Shown here in pieces: positions 7,143 through 16,342 of a DNA stretch of 64,000 nt. This DNA is from Bacteroidota bacterium (GTDB taxonomy: Bacteria > Bacteroidota > Bacteroidia > Chitinophagales > Chitinophagaceae), in NCBI GenBank assembly GCA_018266615.1, contig JAFEAB010000097.1:1-64000 (forward strand), written 5' to 3'. The first letter of the stretch is position 1; each line of letters starts with the position of its first letter. Both the position numbers and the translations under genes were made by a program. The notes under the pieces were generated by a model. The model was not told the origin of the DNA, ran no database searches, and saw nothing but the letters and a program-made list of their open reading frames with translations.

Positions 7143-9554
7143 TTATTTTTTACCCAGGAGTTTTCTCCACCAGGGGATATGTTTTGGAGTTTCCGTATAC
7201 CCGTAACCGTAACCATAACCGTAACCATAGCCATAACCATATCCATATCCATACCCATAGCCATAGCCATAGCCCCGGCCATATCCCAGCATCCGCTTAT
7301 TGTTAATCCCGTTGAAAACTAAGTTAAGATGCGGGAAGTTCCCTTTCTGATAATTTTCATTTATCAGTTGGAGGAAACTTACATCAGTATAATTATGGCG
7401 AATTATATATAAAGTCAGATGTGCCATGGTGGCCAATATTTTGGCATCGGTTACCGAAGCAATGGGTGGGGAGTCAATAATTATATAATCGAATTTTTGT
7501 TTTAAGTAATTTATCAATTCTTCCAACCTGGGAGTGCTCATTAGTTCGGCGGGGTTAGGAGGTACCGGACCCGATGAAATAATATGAAACCCATCCACAT
7601 CCCCATAAGGCTTAACAATTTCATCAACTCCAACTTTGCCAATTAGATAATTACTTAACCCCGGCTCCTTGGGAATCCCCAACACAGCACTGATTTTCGG
7701 CTTTCTTAAATCAAATTCAAGCAGCACCACCTTACTACCGGTGAGGCATAAACTAATTGAGGTGTTGATAGCTACAAAACTTTTCCCTTCTCCGGGAACG
7801 GAAGAGGTAACTAAAATTACCTTACTGGTATCCGGAATATTCACAGTAATATACCCCAGGTTAGTCCTTAATTCTCTGAATTGCTCTGCAATAAGAGTAC
7901 GTTTACCGGAGCCAACCACCATGGGCGATTTACCATTATCCGGCTGGAAAATTAACTCTCCAACGATGGGTGCCGAAATTTTATCTTCAATCTCCGACCG
8001 GAACAGGATCCTGCTATTGGCAAATTCCGAAAGGTAAATGATGACGGATGAAATGAGTAGCCCAATGACCAATGCAAGGATATATACTTTTCTAGGGATG
8101 GGCATTACCACACCCGATGATTCGGGATGTTCAATAATACGGTAATTAGGAACAATGGAAGCCGCATTGATAGCAGCTTCTTCCCTTTTTTGAAGGAGGA
8201 AGGTATAGATGGTATTCTTCACTCCCTGCTGGCGCGAAATATCTATTAGCTGCCGTTCCTTTTTTGGGAGTTTAGACAAATTTGCAGAAAGTGCGTCATT
8301 CTCTGATTGCAATTTCCTGCGGCTGGCATCAACTCCCATTTTAAGGTTGTTAAGGCTCGCAAGGATACTCGGTTTGAGTTTTGCGATATCACTTTCTATA
8401 ACCTGGATTTGCGGGTTTTTGGGCCCGGTGCTTTCCTTCGTCCGGGCCAGATCGAATTCCGATTTATACAACTGGCTCAACAGATCTGTAAGTACCGGAT
8501 CAGTTAAGCCCAGGGTAGCAGGAACTTTTGCATTGCTGTTGTTTCTCCGGGTTACATAGTTTTCAATTTCGCGGATAACTTCAAGTTGAACATCCAATTC
8601 GCTTATTTTAGAATCCGTTTCTTTTAACTGATCCAGGAATAATGATCCCTCCGTGCCGAGGTCGGTAATCCCCTGGGAGGATTTAAAATTCTCCAGGTTC
8701 TTTTCTACTCCATCCAGTTCGTTAGATACAATCCGCAATCGTTCATCCAGAAACTTAAGTGTATTCTCAGAAATCCGGCTTTTATAATCCACGGTTGACA
8801 AACCATAGGAGACAAAAAGATTCTCCAAAATTTCTACCCCGCGGGTTGGGATATGATCCTGATAAGTTACTTCAAGGATAGATGATTGTTTACTGATGGG
8901 ACTAACATTCAGTTTTCTTTTTACATTATTTACCGTTGTAGAAACCGGTTGAATATTCAGGTAGGTTTTATCTAAGGTCTGGCTGTATGCCTCCCAATCG
9001 ATGTGCCAGCTTACCATCCCCATTTGGCTGCTTTGCGGTACATCTACCTTGAAATTTTGTCCTATGAAATTTACATGGTTGCTGTCCACGATCCGGATTT
9101 CGCCAGAAAAGGGAACTTTTACAGAATCAGGTTGCAACAATTTAACCGTAATGGGTACTCTTTTATTAAACTCACCAGTACGTACAAACCCCTTTTGGGA
9201 ATATTGCACATTGAGTTGCAATTTCAAAACCAGTTGGCGAAGCAGGTCCTTCGAACTCAAAACTTCCATCTCGCGTTCTGTTTCGTTGCTGATATTCCGG
9301 GCATCAATTTTAAAGGCCTCTAATAGGTTGGTGCTCTTTTCCTGCGAGTCGTCATTTACGATCACCCTTGCTTGCGCTTCATATATAGGGGTAGAATACC
9401 TTAAATACAGAAAGGCACAGCCCAGGCAAAAAATAAGGATAAACAATATTAATGGCCAAAACGGAAGGATCCGGAAAAACAACCGCTTTACGTGAATTTG
9501 CTGGGCTATTTTATCCTGTGGCGACTCAACCGGTTCTGTATATGAAGCATTCAT
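7143..9554 (-). CDS. Wzc-like polysaccharide co-polymerase and tyrosine autokinase
   Basis: 803 residues. The N-terminal Wzz domain has a membrane helix at about 31-50 (PFWPLILFILIFCLGCAFLY), a long periplasmic coiled-coil part, and a second helix near 490-510. The cytoplasmic BY-kinase domain has Walker A SSVPGEGKS (about 583-591), a Walker A' variant LLEFDLRKP (normally Asp where Glu stands) and Walker B YIIIDSPP. The C-terminus is a pure Gly-Tyr run with fourteen tyrosines, then TETPKHIPWWRKLL. Such tyrosine clusters are the autophosphorylation sites that control Wzc oligomers. It directs chain length and export together with the wza-like lipoprotein encoded just upstream. The tail is encoded by a 6-bp tandem repeat. 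Confidence 0.92.
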   Translation of the reverse strand: MNASYTEPVESPQDKIAQQIHVKRLFFRILPFWPLILFILIFCLGCAFLYLRYSTPIYEAQARVIVNDDSQEKSTNLLEAFKIDARNISNETEREMEVLSSKDLLRQLVLKLQLNVQYSQKGFVRTGEFNKRVPITVKLLQPDSVKVPFSGEIRIVDSNHVNFIGQNFKVDVPQSSQMGMVSWHIDWEAYSQTLDKTYLNIQPVSTTVNNVKRKLNVSPISKQSSILEVTYQDHIPTRGVEILENLFVSYGLSTVDYKSRISENTLKFLDERLRIVSNELDGVEKNLENFKSSQGITDLGTEGSLFLDQLKETDSKISELDVQLEVIREIENYVTRRNNSNAKVPATLGLTDPVLTDLLSQLYKSEFDLARTKESTGPKNPQIQVIESDIAKLKPSILASLNNLKMGVDASRRKLQSENDALSANLSKLPKKERQLIDISRQQGVKNTIYTFLLQKREEAAINAASIVPNYRIIEHPESSGVVMPIPRKVYILALVIGLLISSVIIYLSEFANSRILFRSEIEDKISAPIVGELIFQPDNGKSPMVVGSGKRTLIAEQFRELRTNLGYITVNIPDTSKVILVTSSVPGEGKSFVAINTSISLCLTGSKVVLLEFDLRKPKISAVLGIPKEPGLSNYLIGKVGVDEIVKPYGDVDGFHIISSGPVPPNPAELMSTPRLEELINYLKQKFDYIIIDSPPIASVTDAKILATMAHLTLYIIRHNYTDVSFLQLINENYQKGNFPHLNLVFNGINNKRMLGYGRGYGYGYGYGYGYGYGYGYGYGYGYGYTETPKHIPWWRKLLGKK
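7197..7283. repeat. Hexanucleotide repeat coding the Tyr-Gly tail of the Wzc-like kinase
   Basis: A run of 6-bp units of the form TAY-GGN, seen on the minus strand, encodes consecutive Tyr-Gly pairs, fourteen Tyr in all with one Gly-Arg interruption near its start. Third codon positions vary (TAT/TAC; GGC, GGT, GGA, GGG), so the array is not freshly duplicated, although blocks such as three tandem TATGGC copies remain. The length is a multiple of three per unit, so slippage would change the number of phosphorylatable tyrosines without breaking the frame. Confidence 0.9.
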
Positions 9555-9576
9555 CAGGTGGGGCGTGTTTAAAAAA

Positions 9577-10404
9577 CTATCGGGTTACATTGATGATGGT
9601 GATGAGCAGGGATAATCCAATGGCAGCTATTCCTACATATTGGGGAACACCGGTACGGGCAATGAATTTTGTTCTTACCGGTTCCACATATATCACATCA
9701 TTCGTTTTCAAATAAAAATAAGGAGAAGTAAAAATATTTTTCGATAATAAATTAAGCCTGCCAAAACTTCGCTGGCCATCTACTTCACGAATAACTAATA
9801 TATCATTTCGTTTTGCCATATCGGTAAGGTCGCCGGCCAGGCTTAAAGCATCCAGCACCGTCATTCTTTCGGTTTGAATGGGAAATCTGCCAGGCTTTGC
9901 CACCTCACCCATAACAGAAAAATAATAATTCAGGAACCTGACGTTCACTACGGGGTCTTTTGTAAAATCTTTTAGCTTTTCTGTCAGAAAACTTTCGAGT
10001 TGACGCCGGGTAAGCCCTTCGGCCTGCACGGCTCCTAAAAAGGGAAGCTTTATTTTACCGTCTCCTTCCACCAAATAACCGAGCATGCTCGTGTTGGTCA
10101 TAGCAGTACCTGGAGCACCGGCAGAAGGAAGCCCATCCGCAGAATTTATAACCAGTAAATCCTGCAGGTTCACTCCACCCACGGATATCCATAACTGGTC
10201 ATTTTTTTGAATAGGGGATTCGAAATCACTCCTTCCGTTATAAAGAAATTTACCTATACTATCCTTCCCCGAACCGGTAATCAGGGAAGTATCTTTTAAG
10301 TTATTAAAATACACCACCTTACTGGGAGCGGTACAGGAAAATAAAAAGGCAACCAAAAAGAAAGAGGCAACCCCGGAGAGAAAACGGGAAAATGAAAACA
10401 ACAT
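9577..10404 (-). CDS. Wza-like polysaccharide export lipoprotein (SLBB domain)
   Basis: 275 residues. A lipoprotein signal peptide ends at LVAFLFSC, with the lipid-modified Cys at about residue 24. The Poly_export domain follows (NDQLWISVGGVNLQDL), then a SLBB-type segment (YYFSVMGEVAKPGRFPIQ) and a C-terminal hydrophobic helix near 250-270 (YVGIAAIGLSLLITIINV), as in outer-membrane Wza channels where the terminal helix spans the membrane. It would form the exit pore for the capsule glycan and pair with the kinase encoded 22 bp downstream. The ATG chosen gives a clean signal peptide. A TTG two codons earlier is the alternative. It is the first gene of the operon. Confidence 0.9.
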   Translation of the reverse strand: MLFSFSRFLSGVASFFLVAFLFSCTAPSKVVYFNNLKDTSLITGSGKDSIGKFLYNGRSDFESPIQKNDQLWISVGGVNLQDLLVINSADGLPSAGAPGTAMTNTSMLGYLVEGDGKIKLPFLGAVQAEGLTRRQLESFLTEKLKDFTKDPVVNVRFLNYYFSVMGEVAKPGRFPIQTERMTVLDALSLAGDLTDMAKRNDILVIREVDGQRSFGRLNLLSKNIFTSPYFYLKTNDVIYVEPVRTKFIARTGVPQYVGIAAIGLSLLITIINVTR

Positions 10405-10793
10405 GGGCAAATGTAAATCTATTTTTATTTTAATTTAAACTTAGATTAGCTTCCTGCAAGGCTTCGCCTGCCTCAGTCCCATCCGGAACTGAAAGTAGGA
10501 GCAACCCTTAATCCTGAATAAAAAAGGCATAATTTGAAGCCAATCTCCATAGGGATTTCCAAACCGGCCTTTAATATTTTCAAATGAAGTGCGCAAAATT
10601 ATCGCTTTCTTTCCGATAAGGGGGGTAAAATCTGGAACTTCAAATGGGATTCATTTCACATTTGGGGAAATCTTTCCATGGCTAAAATCCGTGTAAGTTC
10701 AATATGAAACCAGCTATTTTTCCCAAAAAAAACCTCTTTTTTTAGGAATATCCTATATTTACCGCATTATTCATGATATCTAACCTAACTGTT
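10405..10793. promoter_or_regulatory. Divergent control region of the capsule operon and the OmpA-like gene
   Basis: No gene is seen in this gap of about 390 bp. On the minus strand TACATTTG (10408-10415) matches the Bacteroidota -7 element TAnnTTTG and ends three bases before the wza ATG, which would give a nearly leaderless mRNA; no clear TTG lies at the -33 distance. On the plus strand TATATTTA (10754-10761) is a weaker -7-like element for the OmpA-like gene. The rest shows no repeat or long hairpin that I can support. Confidence 0.4.
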
Positions 10794-12200
10794 ATGTTGC
10801 ATTTTTTCAAAAAGCAAGGGATATCCCTATTGATTTTGCTTGCTTTTAGCTTACCCGGTATCTCGCAAAACAAAGATGAGGCTATTAAGCCCTTCTCGGG
10901 GAAAACTCCATTCAGGAAGTTTACTGTTGGCGTAAATGCTGGGATGCTGAAATCATCAGTTGCCGCTGGTGGATCCAATGATTTTACCAAAAATAAAATC
11001 AATTTTGGTTTTGGATTAAGTGCCCGTTACCAGATGACGCATTGGTTAGGATTCCAGGCTGATTTTATTCATGGAAAACTCAGTGGCGACCAAAGTAAGA
11101 AGCAGGGTAATGACAGTTTGAATTTAACCAAACCCATAACCAGTTTCCGCACCAAACTTCATATTGCAGGCTCATTATCTGCGCAATTAACTTTCGGCAA
11201 CATCAACTGGCTCAATATGAAGAACTTTATGGTTCCTTATATTGGCGTGGGTGGCGGACTTGCCCTTTGGGATACCTGGATGACTCCCAAAAATTCTACA
11301 GAGAGAAAATATTCTAAATCAAGTGTAAGCGAATTGTATATTCCTGTAACCTTTGGCTCAAAGTTTAAAATTAACAACCGGATCAACCTCGACCTGTCGT
11401 ATCACATGAATTATGTTGATGGAGATAACCTGGATGGATTCGTTTATTGGCAGGTTCCGCAGGGAGAAAGCAGCACCACAAAAAAGGATAAATTTTCATA
11501 CACTACTTTAGGTGTTGAATTTGCCCTCGGAAAGGCTTCTAAACCCCAACTGATTTTCGATAACCCGGCCAGCCGAACCAGTAACTTCTTGCAAAAACAA
11601 GTAGATAACCTGAGTAACAGAGTGGACAGCCTGGTGGCTAAACAAAAGGGCTTAGACGATACGGATGGCGATGGCGTTCCAGACCTGTATGATAAAGAAC
11701 CCAATACACCTGCCGGATGTGCAGTTGACTCCCATGGTGTAATGCGCGATACCGACGGCGATGGCGTACCGGATTGCCGTGATAAACAGTTAATCACCCC
11801 TACTGAGTGTCAGCCGGTGGATGCAGATGGCGTAGGCCAGTGTCCTGAACCGGAATGCTGCAAAACCCTGGGAGCCGGTAAAGGGGAAGGCGGGGTAAAT
11901 GCGAATTGCCCTACCGACCTACCAAGCATTTCGTTCTCTGGAAATACCAGCCGGATGAATGCGGAAATGAAAGCAACGCTTGCCGTGGTTGCTACCAAAC
12001 TTAAATCAAACCCGGGTTGTAACATCCTTATTAAAGGCTACCCCGAAACCAGCAAATCATCGCAGGCAACCTGCCAAAAGAGAGTGGATGCCATTAAGAA
12101 TTACCTGATCGAAAGAGAAGGAATCAGCTCCGATCGCATTTCAACCAATTGCGAAGTGGGCGGTGGTGATAAGAATACGGTAGATATTCAGGCTAACTAA
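10794..12200 (+). CDS. OmpA-family outer-membrane protein with calcium-binding-like repeats
   Basis: 468 residues from the ATG that gives a good signal peptide (MLHFFKKQGISLLILLAFSL, cleaved near GISQ). An in-frame ATG seven codons earlier is possible but disturbs it. The N-terminal half looks like a porin-type beta-barrel. Residues about 280-345 hold two Asp-rich thrombospondin-3-like units (DTDGDGVPDLYDKEP, DTDGDGVPDCRDK). The C-terminal 90 residues resemble the OmpA/MotB peptidoglycan domain (ILIKGYPETSKS and KRVDAIKNYLIEREGI). The usual GHTD motif is replaced by GYPET, so peptidoglycan binding through the normal Asp is doubtful. The gene stands alone, diverges from the capsule operon and has its own terminator. 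Confidence 0.85.
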   Translation: MLHFFKKQGISLLILLAFSLPGISQNKDEAIKPFSGKTPFRKFTVGVNAGMLKSSVAAGGSNDFTKNKINFGFGLSARYQMTHWLGFQADFIHGKLSGDQSKKQGNDSLNLTKPITSFRTKLHIAGSLSAQLTFGNINWLNMKNFMVPYIGVGGGLALWDTWMTPKNSTERKYSKSSVSELYIPVTFGSKFKINNRINLDLSYHMNYVDGDNLDGFVYWQVPQGESSTTKKDKFSYTTLGVEFALGKASKPQLIFDNPASRTSNFLQKQVDNLSNRVDSLVAKQKGLDDTDGDGVPDLYDKEPNTPAGCAVDSHGVMRDTDGDGVPDCRDKQLITPTECQPVDADGVGQCPEPECCKTLGAGKGEGGVNANCPTDLPSISFSGNTSRMNAEMKATLAVVATKLKSNPGCNILIKGYPETSKSSQATCQKRVDAIKNYLIEREGISSDRISTNCEVGGGDKNTVDIQAN

Positions 12201-12224
12201 TTAGAAAAATAAAGATTAAAAAAG

Positions 12225-12254
12225 ACCCTCCTTTAGTGGAGGGTTTTTTATTTT
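12225..12254 (+). terminator. Rho-independent terminator of the OmpA-like gene
   Basis: A perfect 7-bp stem (ACCCTCC / GGAGGGT) with a 6-base loop is followed at once by a T-rich run. It starts 25 bp after the stop of the OmpA-like gene. It also lies just past the stop of the convergent GT32 gene, so it may serve both strands. Confidence 0.85.
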
Positions 12255-12259
12255 ATTTG

Positions 12260-13099
12260 CTACTTCTTTTTAGGCGGAAATAATTTTCTTAGCCACCTTG
12301 CCATAAAATTATCGTAATAGGGGGTTTTAAGCGTCTTTAACCCCTTCAGGTATTCCTCATTTCCCGTATCGTGCGATACATTGCCTGCCATTTGACAGGA
12401 AATATTCCCTTTGGAAACACAAACCACCTGCACCTCGCTCCAAATATGATTTAACTCTCCCGAAATAAGGGCTTTTTCTGCGGCTTCCTGTAATACAGGC
12501 GGACCGGCAAGCCCCATTACCTCATGGTAAACTTCGTACGGTTCCACCTTGTCGCAAAGAACCAACCGGTTCCCCTGCAACTTAAAACCCACATATTTGG
12601 CAGAATACTTTTTTAATCGAATATTTTCAAGGGCCTGTTCAGCTGCTCTTAGAAAAATAGGATTTCCGGGTTCACTCATAATCAGCCACTGGCAAATATC
12701 TCTGTTAATACCAATTTGAGTAGTAAATGCTGCTTGGGGGTCAACCCAATTGTTCATAGGCTGATGGCATTTACAATCAATATCAGCATACACCCCGCCA
12801 TACTTATACAAAACAAGATATCGCCACAAATCAGCTTTGGAGGCTCCGTATTTTATATTATTATAACCTTCCAGGAAGTGAGGAAATTCTTCCTGAATAA
12901 ATGCAACTACATCTCCATCTGCAAAAAAACGATACTCATATTCCGGATTAAGGTTGATCCAGCTATCTGCATACGCTTTCATGATGGGTGGAACCATGTT
13001 TGATTTCATGGTCTGCCAGATAATACGGGGAATTCGTTGTGGCGTAGTGGCAGGATTCCTCGGAGTTATTCTTTTTGAAATTTCAACCAGTTCTGGCAT
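12260..13099 (-). CDS. GT32-type glycosyltransferase with DXD motif
   Basis: 279 residues. IPRIIWQTMKSN near residue 22 is the typical opening of the OCH1/GT32 family. The segment ASKADLWRYLVLYKYGGVYA, followed by DIDCKC, holds the DXD motif that binds the metal and the nucleotide sugar in these GT-A enzymes. No signal peptide or membrane helix is visible, so the enzyme is probably cytosolic or loosely membrane-bound. It is separated from the capsule operon by the OmpA-like gene, so membership in the same pathway is only possible. Donor and acceptor are unknown. It stands alone and is convergent with the OmpA-like gene. Confidence 0.82.
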   Translation of the reverse strand: MPELVEISKRITPRNPATTPQRIPRIIWQTMKSNMVPPIMKAYADSWINLNPEYEYRFFADGDVVAFIQEEFPHFLEGYNNIKYGASKADLWRYLVLYKYGGVYADIDCKCHQPMNNWVDPQAAFTTQIGINRDICQWLIMSEPGNPIFLRAAEQALENIRLKKYSAKYVGFKLQGNRLVLCDKVEPYEVYHEVMGLAGPPVLQEAAEKALISGELNHIWSEVQVVCVSKGNISCQMAGNVSHDTGNEEYLKGLKTLKTPYYDNFMARWLRKLFPPKKK

Positions 13100-13280
13100 T
13101 AATTGGCAATTGGAGAAAAAATATTGTTAGATTGAAACGAAAACAGATTTTAAAAATAATTCAAAACAAAATAGCCTGCAACCTTTATACCAAATTTTAA
13201 TTATCAGCGATTTAAATATTACAAGAAATTGTCCATTTCATAAAAGGCTGTAACTCAAAACAAACAAAATTATACCCCAT

Positions 13281-13316
13281 AAAAAAAGAACGCCTCATCC
13301 GGAGGGAAAAGGCGTT
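13281..13316 (-). terminator. Terminator downstream of tRNA-Met
   Basis: On the minus strand a stem AACGCCT / AGGCGTT with a 14-base loop is followed by C and seven T. It lies about 30 bases after the 3' end of the tRNA, as expected for an independently transcribed tRNA. Confidence 0.75.
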
Positions 13317-13348
13317 TTCGGTATTGGCCAATTGCTGGCTTTTTATTG

Positions 13349-13422
13349 TACCGGAGAGCAGACTTGAACTGCCGACCTTCGGGTTATGAATCCGATGCTC
13401 TAACCAGCTGAGCTACCCCGGC
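13349..13422 (-). tRNA. tRNA-Met (anticodon CAT), elongator type
   Basis: A complete cloverleaf can be drawn on the minus strand: acceptor GCCGGGG with 3' CTCCGGT, D arm GCTC...GAGC, anticodon loop TTCATAA with anticodon CAT, and T arm with the GTTCAAGTC loop. The discriminator is A, and CCA is not encoded. The acceptor pairs at its first position and the anticodon stem lacks the three G-C pairs of initiator tRNA, so it is not the initiator. A lysidine-modified tRNA-Ile with a CAT anticodon is the other possibility; the elongator form seems more likely. Confidence 0.9.
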
Positions 13423-13537
13423 AAAGGGTTGCAAAAATAGATAAAAAAAGATCTCTCTGCAAAATATCTCCAATTCATCTATTTAAATTCAAAATTGAGG
13501 CTGGGTAAGGAGAAAATTCAGATAAAAAACCTGTTGG

Positions 13538-14095
13538 TCAGGTTCTTGCCCTCCATGGAATTTCATCCACTCCTTCCATTTTTGCAACGTAGCGGCTAAG
13601 CATAAATAAATAATCGCTGAGTCTGTTCAGGTAAACCAACACATGGTTTGGTAGTTCGTGTATGGTGGAAAGGGCCACCACGCATCTTTCGGCACGCCGG
13701 CAAACACAGCGTCCAATATGAATGGTTGCCACCGAAGGGCTGCCTCCCGGCAAAATAAATGATTTCATCCGGGGAAGATGCGATTCCATTTCATCAATCC
13801 ATTTTTCCAATAGTAAGATGTCCGATTCAAACAACCCCGGCAACTTCATACGGATTTCCTTGTCGGGATCGCAGGCTAATAAAGAGCCAATGGTAAACAA
13901 CCGGTCCTGGATTTCCTGTAAAGCCTCCTTACATTCCGGTTGCTTTATCATAGAAATAATTAAACCCACAAAAGAATTCAATTCATCTACCGTACCATAG
14001 GCATCAATGCGTGCATCATCCTTCGGAACCTTGGTTCCTCCAATCAGGCTGGTGCTTCCTTTATCACCGGTTTTAGTATAAATTTTTAAGCTCAT
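13538..14095 (-). CDS. Cob(I)yrinic acid a,c-diamide adenosyltransferase, PduO type
   Basis: 185 residues, the normal size of the PduO-type ATP:cob(I)alamin adenosyltransferases, which make adenosylcobalamin from reduced cobalamin and ATP. The ATP-binding N-terminus [30 protein letters not shown], the [17 protein letters not shown] block and CRRAER are all present and match the five-helix trimeric fold. It overlaps the upstream ABC ATPase gene by four bases (ATGA) and so belongs to the gatC-ATPase-PduO operon, an order that looks functionally unconnected. No cobalamin biosynthesis genes lie near, so it probably serves salvage for B12-dependent enzymes. Confidence 0.93.
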   Translation of the reverse strand: MSLKIYTKTGDKGSTSLIGGTKVPKDDARIDAYGTVDELNSFVGLIISMIKQPECKEALQEIQDRLFTIGSLLACDPDKEIRMKLPGLFESDILLLEKWIDEMESHLPRMKSFILPGGSPSVATIHIGRCVCRRAERCVVALSTIHELPNHVLVYLNRLSDYLFMLSRYVAKMEGVDEIPWRART

Positions 14096-14841
14096 GGGGT
14101 GAGTTTTTGCAACTGTTTATCGGTAGGCGCTTCGTTTATCCGGTCGGTTTCTACCACCCCGTCTTTGAGGCGGATAATCCGATGAGCAAACAGGGAAATA
14201 TCCTCTTCATGAGTTACCAGCATAACCGTATTTCCATCTGTGTGAATTTGACAAAGGATATCCATAATTTCATAAGAAGTTTTAGAATCCAGGTTTCCGG
14301 TGGGTTCATCCGCCAGAATAATGGCCGGATCGTTAACCAATGCCCGGGCGATTGCCACACGTTGACATTGCCCTCCCGAAAGTTCGTTTGGTTTATGGTG
14401 CATCCGGTCGAGCAATTTAACCTTTTCCAACACAGAGGCAGCCTTTTCCAATCTCTCCTTTTTGGGTGTGCCATTATAAATTAAAGGAAGAGCCACATTC
14501 TCCAATGCATTAAGGCGGGGTAACAAATTAAATTGTTGAAAAACAAAGCCTATTTCCTTATTTCTCACCCCCGCCAAATCGTCGTCCGGCATCCGGCTAA
14601 CATCTTGTCCATTTAAAACATATTTCCCCCGGGTAGGCGAATCAAGGCAACCCAGGATGTTCATTAAGGTAGATTTACCCGATCCACTGGGCCCCATCAA
14701 CGCTACAAAATCATTTTTATATACATCCAGGGATATCCCTTTCAATACCGGTAATTCCTGTTTCCCCAAAAAATAACTCTTATAAATACCTTCGAGGTGG
14801 ATGATACCCTGTTGGCTAATATTTTCCATCAAATCACTCAT
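14092..14841 (-). CDS. LolD/MacB-type ABC transporter ATPase
   Basis: 249 residues. Walker [10 protein letters not shown] lies at 50-58, a Q-loop in [19 protein letters not shown], the signature in [15 protein letters not shown], Walker B plus D-loop in [13 protein letters not shown], and the H-loop His in [10 protein letters not shown], so it should be an active ATPase. The closest match is the LolD/MacB/FtsE group, which works with FtsX-fold permeases on lipoproteins or export. No permease is adjacent. The MacB-like permease about 11 kb further along lacks a neighbouring ATPase and is a possible partner. The gene overlaps gatC and the adenosyltransferase gene by ATGA on both sides. Confidence 0.92.
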   Translation of the reverse strand: MSDLMENISQQGIIHLEGIYKSYFLGKQELPVLKGISLDVYKNDFVALMGPSGSGKSTLMNILGCLDSPTRGKYVLNGQDVSRMPDDDLAGVRNKEIGFVFQQFNLLPRLNALENVALPLIYNGTPKKERLEKAASVLEKVKLLDRMHHKPNELSGGQCQRVAIARALVNDPAIILADEPTGNLDSKTSYEIMDILCQIHTDGNTVMLVTHEEDISLFAHRIIRLKDGVVETDRINEAPTDKQLQKLTP

Positions 14842-15128
14842 TTTGAAATCACTTTTGGTACTTTAAAGTAAGATGCATCCGGAAATCTGGAATTTTTCAT
14901 GCTATCCGAAACAGATAAACAGGGACCTGGTTCATCCTTCCTAAGGACATTTACATTACTGGAAATATGAAGAAGTGGCTCAGTCCCGGAGCTGTCCAAT
15001 TCGTTCAATTTATTCACAAAACCGATCATTTCCTTTAACCCAACCTGTAGTTCCTGTTTTTCTTCCGCTGAGAATTCGAGACGGGCCAGGTGAGCGAGTC
15101 TGTTTATCAATTCGTCGTTTACTTCCAT
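14838..15128 (-). CDS. gatC: Asp-tRNA(Asn)/Glu-tRNA(Gln) amidotransferase subunit C
   Basis: 96 residues, typical for GatC, the small subunit that stabilises GatA/GatB in the tRNA-dependent transamidation of misacylated tRNAs. The N-terminal [20 protein letters not shown], the central helix with [20 protein letters not shown] and the C-terminal [11 protein letters not shown] match the family closely. It is the first gene of a three-gene minus-strand operon and is divergent from trpS. GatA and GatB are not in this window. A TAnnTTTG element ends four bases before the ATG. Confidence 0.92.
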   Translation of the reverse strand: MEVNDELINRLAHLARLEFSAEEKQELQVGLKEMIGFVNKLNELDSSGTEPLLHISSNVNVLRKDEPGPCLSVSDSMKNSRFPDASYFKVPKVISK

Positions 15129-15132
15129 GCAG

Positions 15133-15140
15133 CAAAATTA
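15133..15140 (-). promoter_or_regulatory. -7 promoter element next to the gatC start codon
   Basis: TAATTTTG on the minus strand fits TAnnTTTG exactly and is separated from the gatC ATG by four bases, so transcription would begin at or beside the start codon. No good TTG is seen at the -33 distance. Confidence 0.4.
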
Positions 15141-15183
15141 ACTGATTCGGGAAAAGATGGGAGTGGTTTTACAGGAACGGGTA

Positions 15184-15214
15184 TTGAGAGCCTCCTCCGA
15201 TGGTTGTATCTTCG
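15184..15214 (+). promoter_or_regulatory. Promoter of trpS
   Basis: TTG (15184-15186), 20 bases, then TATCTTCG (15207-15214), one mismatch to the Bacteroidota TTG/TAnnTTTG consensus with the ideal spacing. The trpS ATG follows 18 bases later. Confidence 0.5.
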
Positions 15215-15232
15215 CAGCCTCAATTTTTATAA

Positions 15233-16267
15233 ATGGGTGAAGTAATACAAGAAAATAGCAGCCAGGTAAACCCGGGGAATATTGTGATGAGTGGGATCCG
15301 CCCTACCGGTTTCCTTCATCTGGGAAACTATTTTGGGGCCATGCAGAATTATGTGAAGATGCAAACTGAGTTTACCTGTTATTTCATGGTTGCCGATTTG
15401 CATTCGCTCACCACCCACCCTGATACCTCCGAATTAAAAGCCAATGTGCAGCGGGTTTTAGCCGAAAACATTGCCTGTGGTCTTGATCCCGAAAAAGCTG
15501 CCATCTATTGCCAGAGCCAGGTATTTGAAACCTCCGAATTGTACCTATACCTGAATATGCTGGCCTATGTTGGGGAATTGGAGAAAACAGTAACCTTTAA
15601 GGAAAAAGTAAGGTTAAATCCCCAAAATGTAAATGCAGGCCTGTTAACCTACCCGGTTCTCATGTCGGCCGATATTTTATTGCATCGGGCAAAATTTGTT
15701 CCGGTAGGAAAAGACCAGGAGCAACACCTCGAAATGGCCCGCAATTATGCACAACGGTTTAACCACCGGTATGGTGAGGTTTTTCCCGAACCAGAGGCTT
15801 TCAATTTTAACAGCAAACTGGTGAAAGTACCTGCATTGGATGGCAGTGGAAAAATGAGCAAGAGCGAAAACCAAAATGCCACGATATATCTGTCTGATGA
15901 CAATGATACCATTCGAAAAAAGCTGATGAAGGCCAAGACGGATTCCGGCCCGGTTGAAAAAAACAGCCAGATGCCGGATTATATCGAAAACCTGTTTCAA
16001 TTAATGGAACTGGTGAGCGAACCATCCTTCATTCAGGAACAAAAAGAAGCCTTTAATAATTGCACGATCCGGTATGGCGATATGAAAAAACAATTAGGTG
16101 AAGACATGGTACGGTTTATTGAGCCCATTCGGACCAGGGCAGAAGAAATTTTAAAAGACGGCCCATACCTGGAGCAGGTGATGAAATCGGGGGCCGAAAA
16201 AGCCCGAAATAGTGCAATAAAAACCATGAGCCGGGTGAGAGAAGCCATGGGCTTATCTTATTTCTAA
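15233..16267 (+). CDS. trpS: Tryptophanyl-tRNA synthetase
   Basis: 344 residues, normal for bacterial TrpRS, a class Ic synthetase that charges tRNA-Trp. The HIGH-like motif is GIRPTGFLHLGNYFGA, with HLGN at 29-32. The KMSKS motif is intact in GSGKMSKSENQNATIYLS near residue 206. The segment GKDQEQHLEMARNYAQRFN binds the tryptophan and adenylate side. The first ATG adds about 18 residues before the conserved VMSGIRPTG, a little longer than usual; the internal ATG at VMSG would be too short, so the outer start is kept. It is divergent from gatC and followed by a nucleoside kinase gene. Confidence 0.96.
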   Translation: MGEVIQENSSQVNPGNIVMSGIRPTGFLHLGNYFGAMQNYVKMQTEFTCYFMVADLHSLTTHPDTSELKANVQRVLAENIACGLDPEKAAIYCQSQVFETSELYLYLNMLAYVGELEKTVTFKEKVRLNPQNVNAGLLTYPVLMSADILLHRAKFVPVGKDQEQHLEMARNYAQRFNHRYGEVFPEPEAFNFNSKLVKVPALDGSGKMSKSENQNATIYLSDDNDTIRKKLMKAKTDSGPVEKNSQMPDYIENLFQLMELVSEPSFIQEQKEAFNNCTIRYGDMKKQLGEDMVRFIEPIRTRAEEILKDGPYLEQVMKSGAEKARNSAIKTMSRVREAMGLSYF

Positions 16268-16342
16268 AAATCTTTAAAAAAGGAAAGTTCTGCTCCGTAT
16301 TTATTCAATACATTCGCAGGAAAGCCAAATTCAGCAAGGCCA

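Noticed and set aside
7100..7282. Met-rich short frame over the Tyr-Gly repeat
   Set aside because: It is a product of the hexamer repeat read in another frame.
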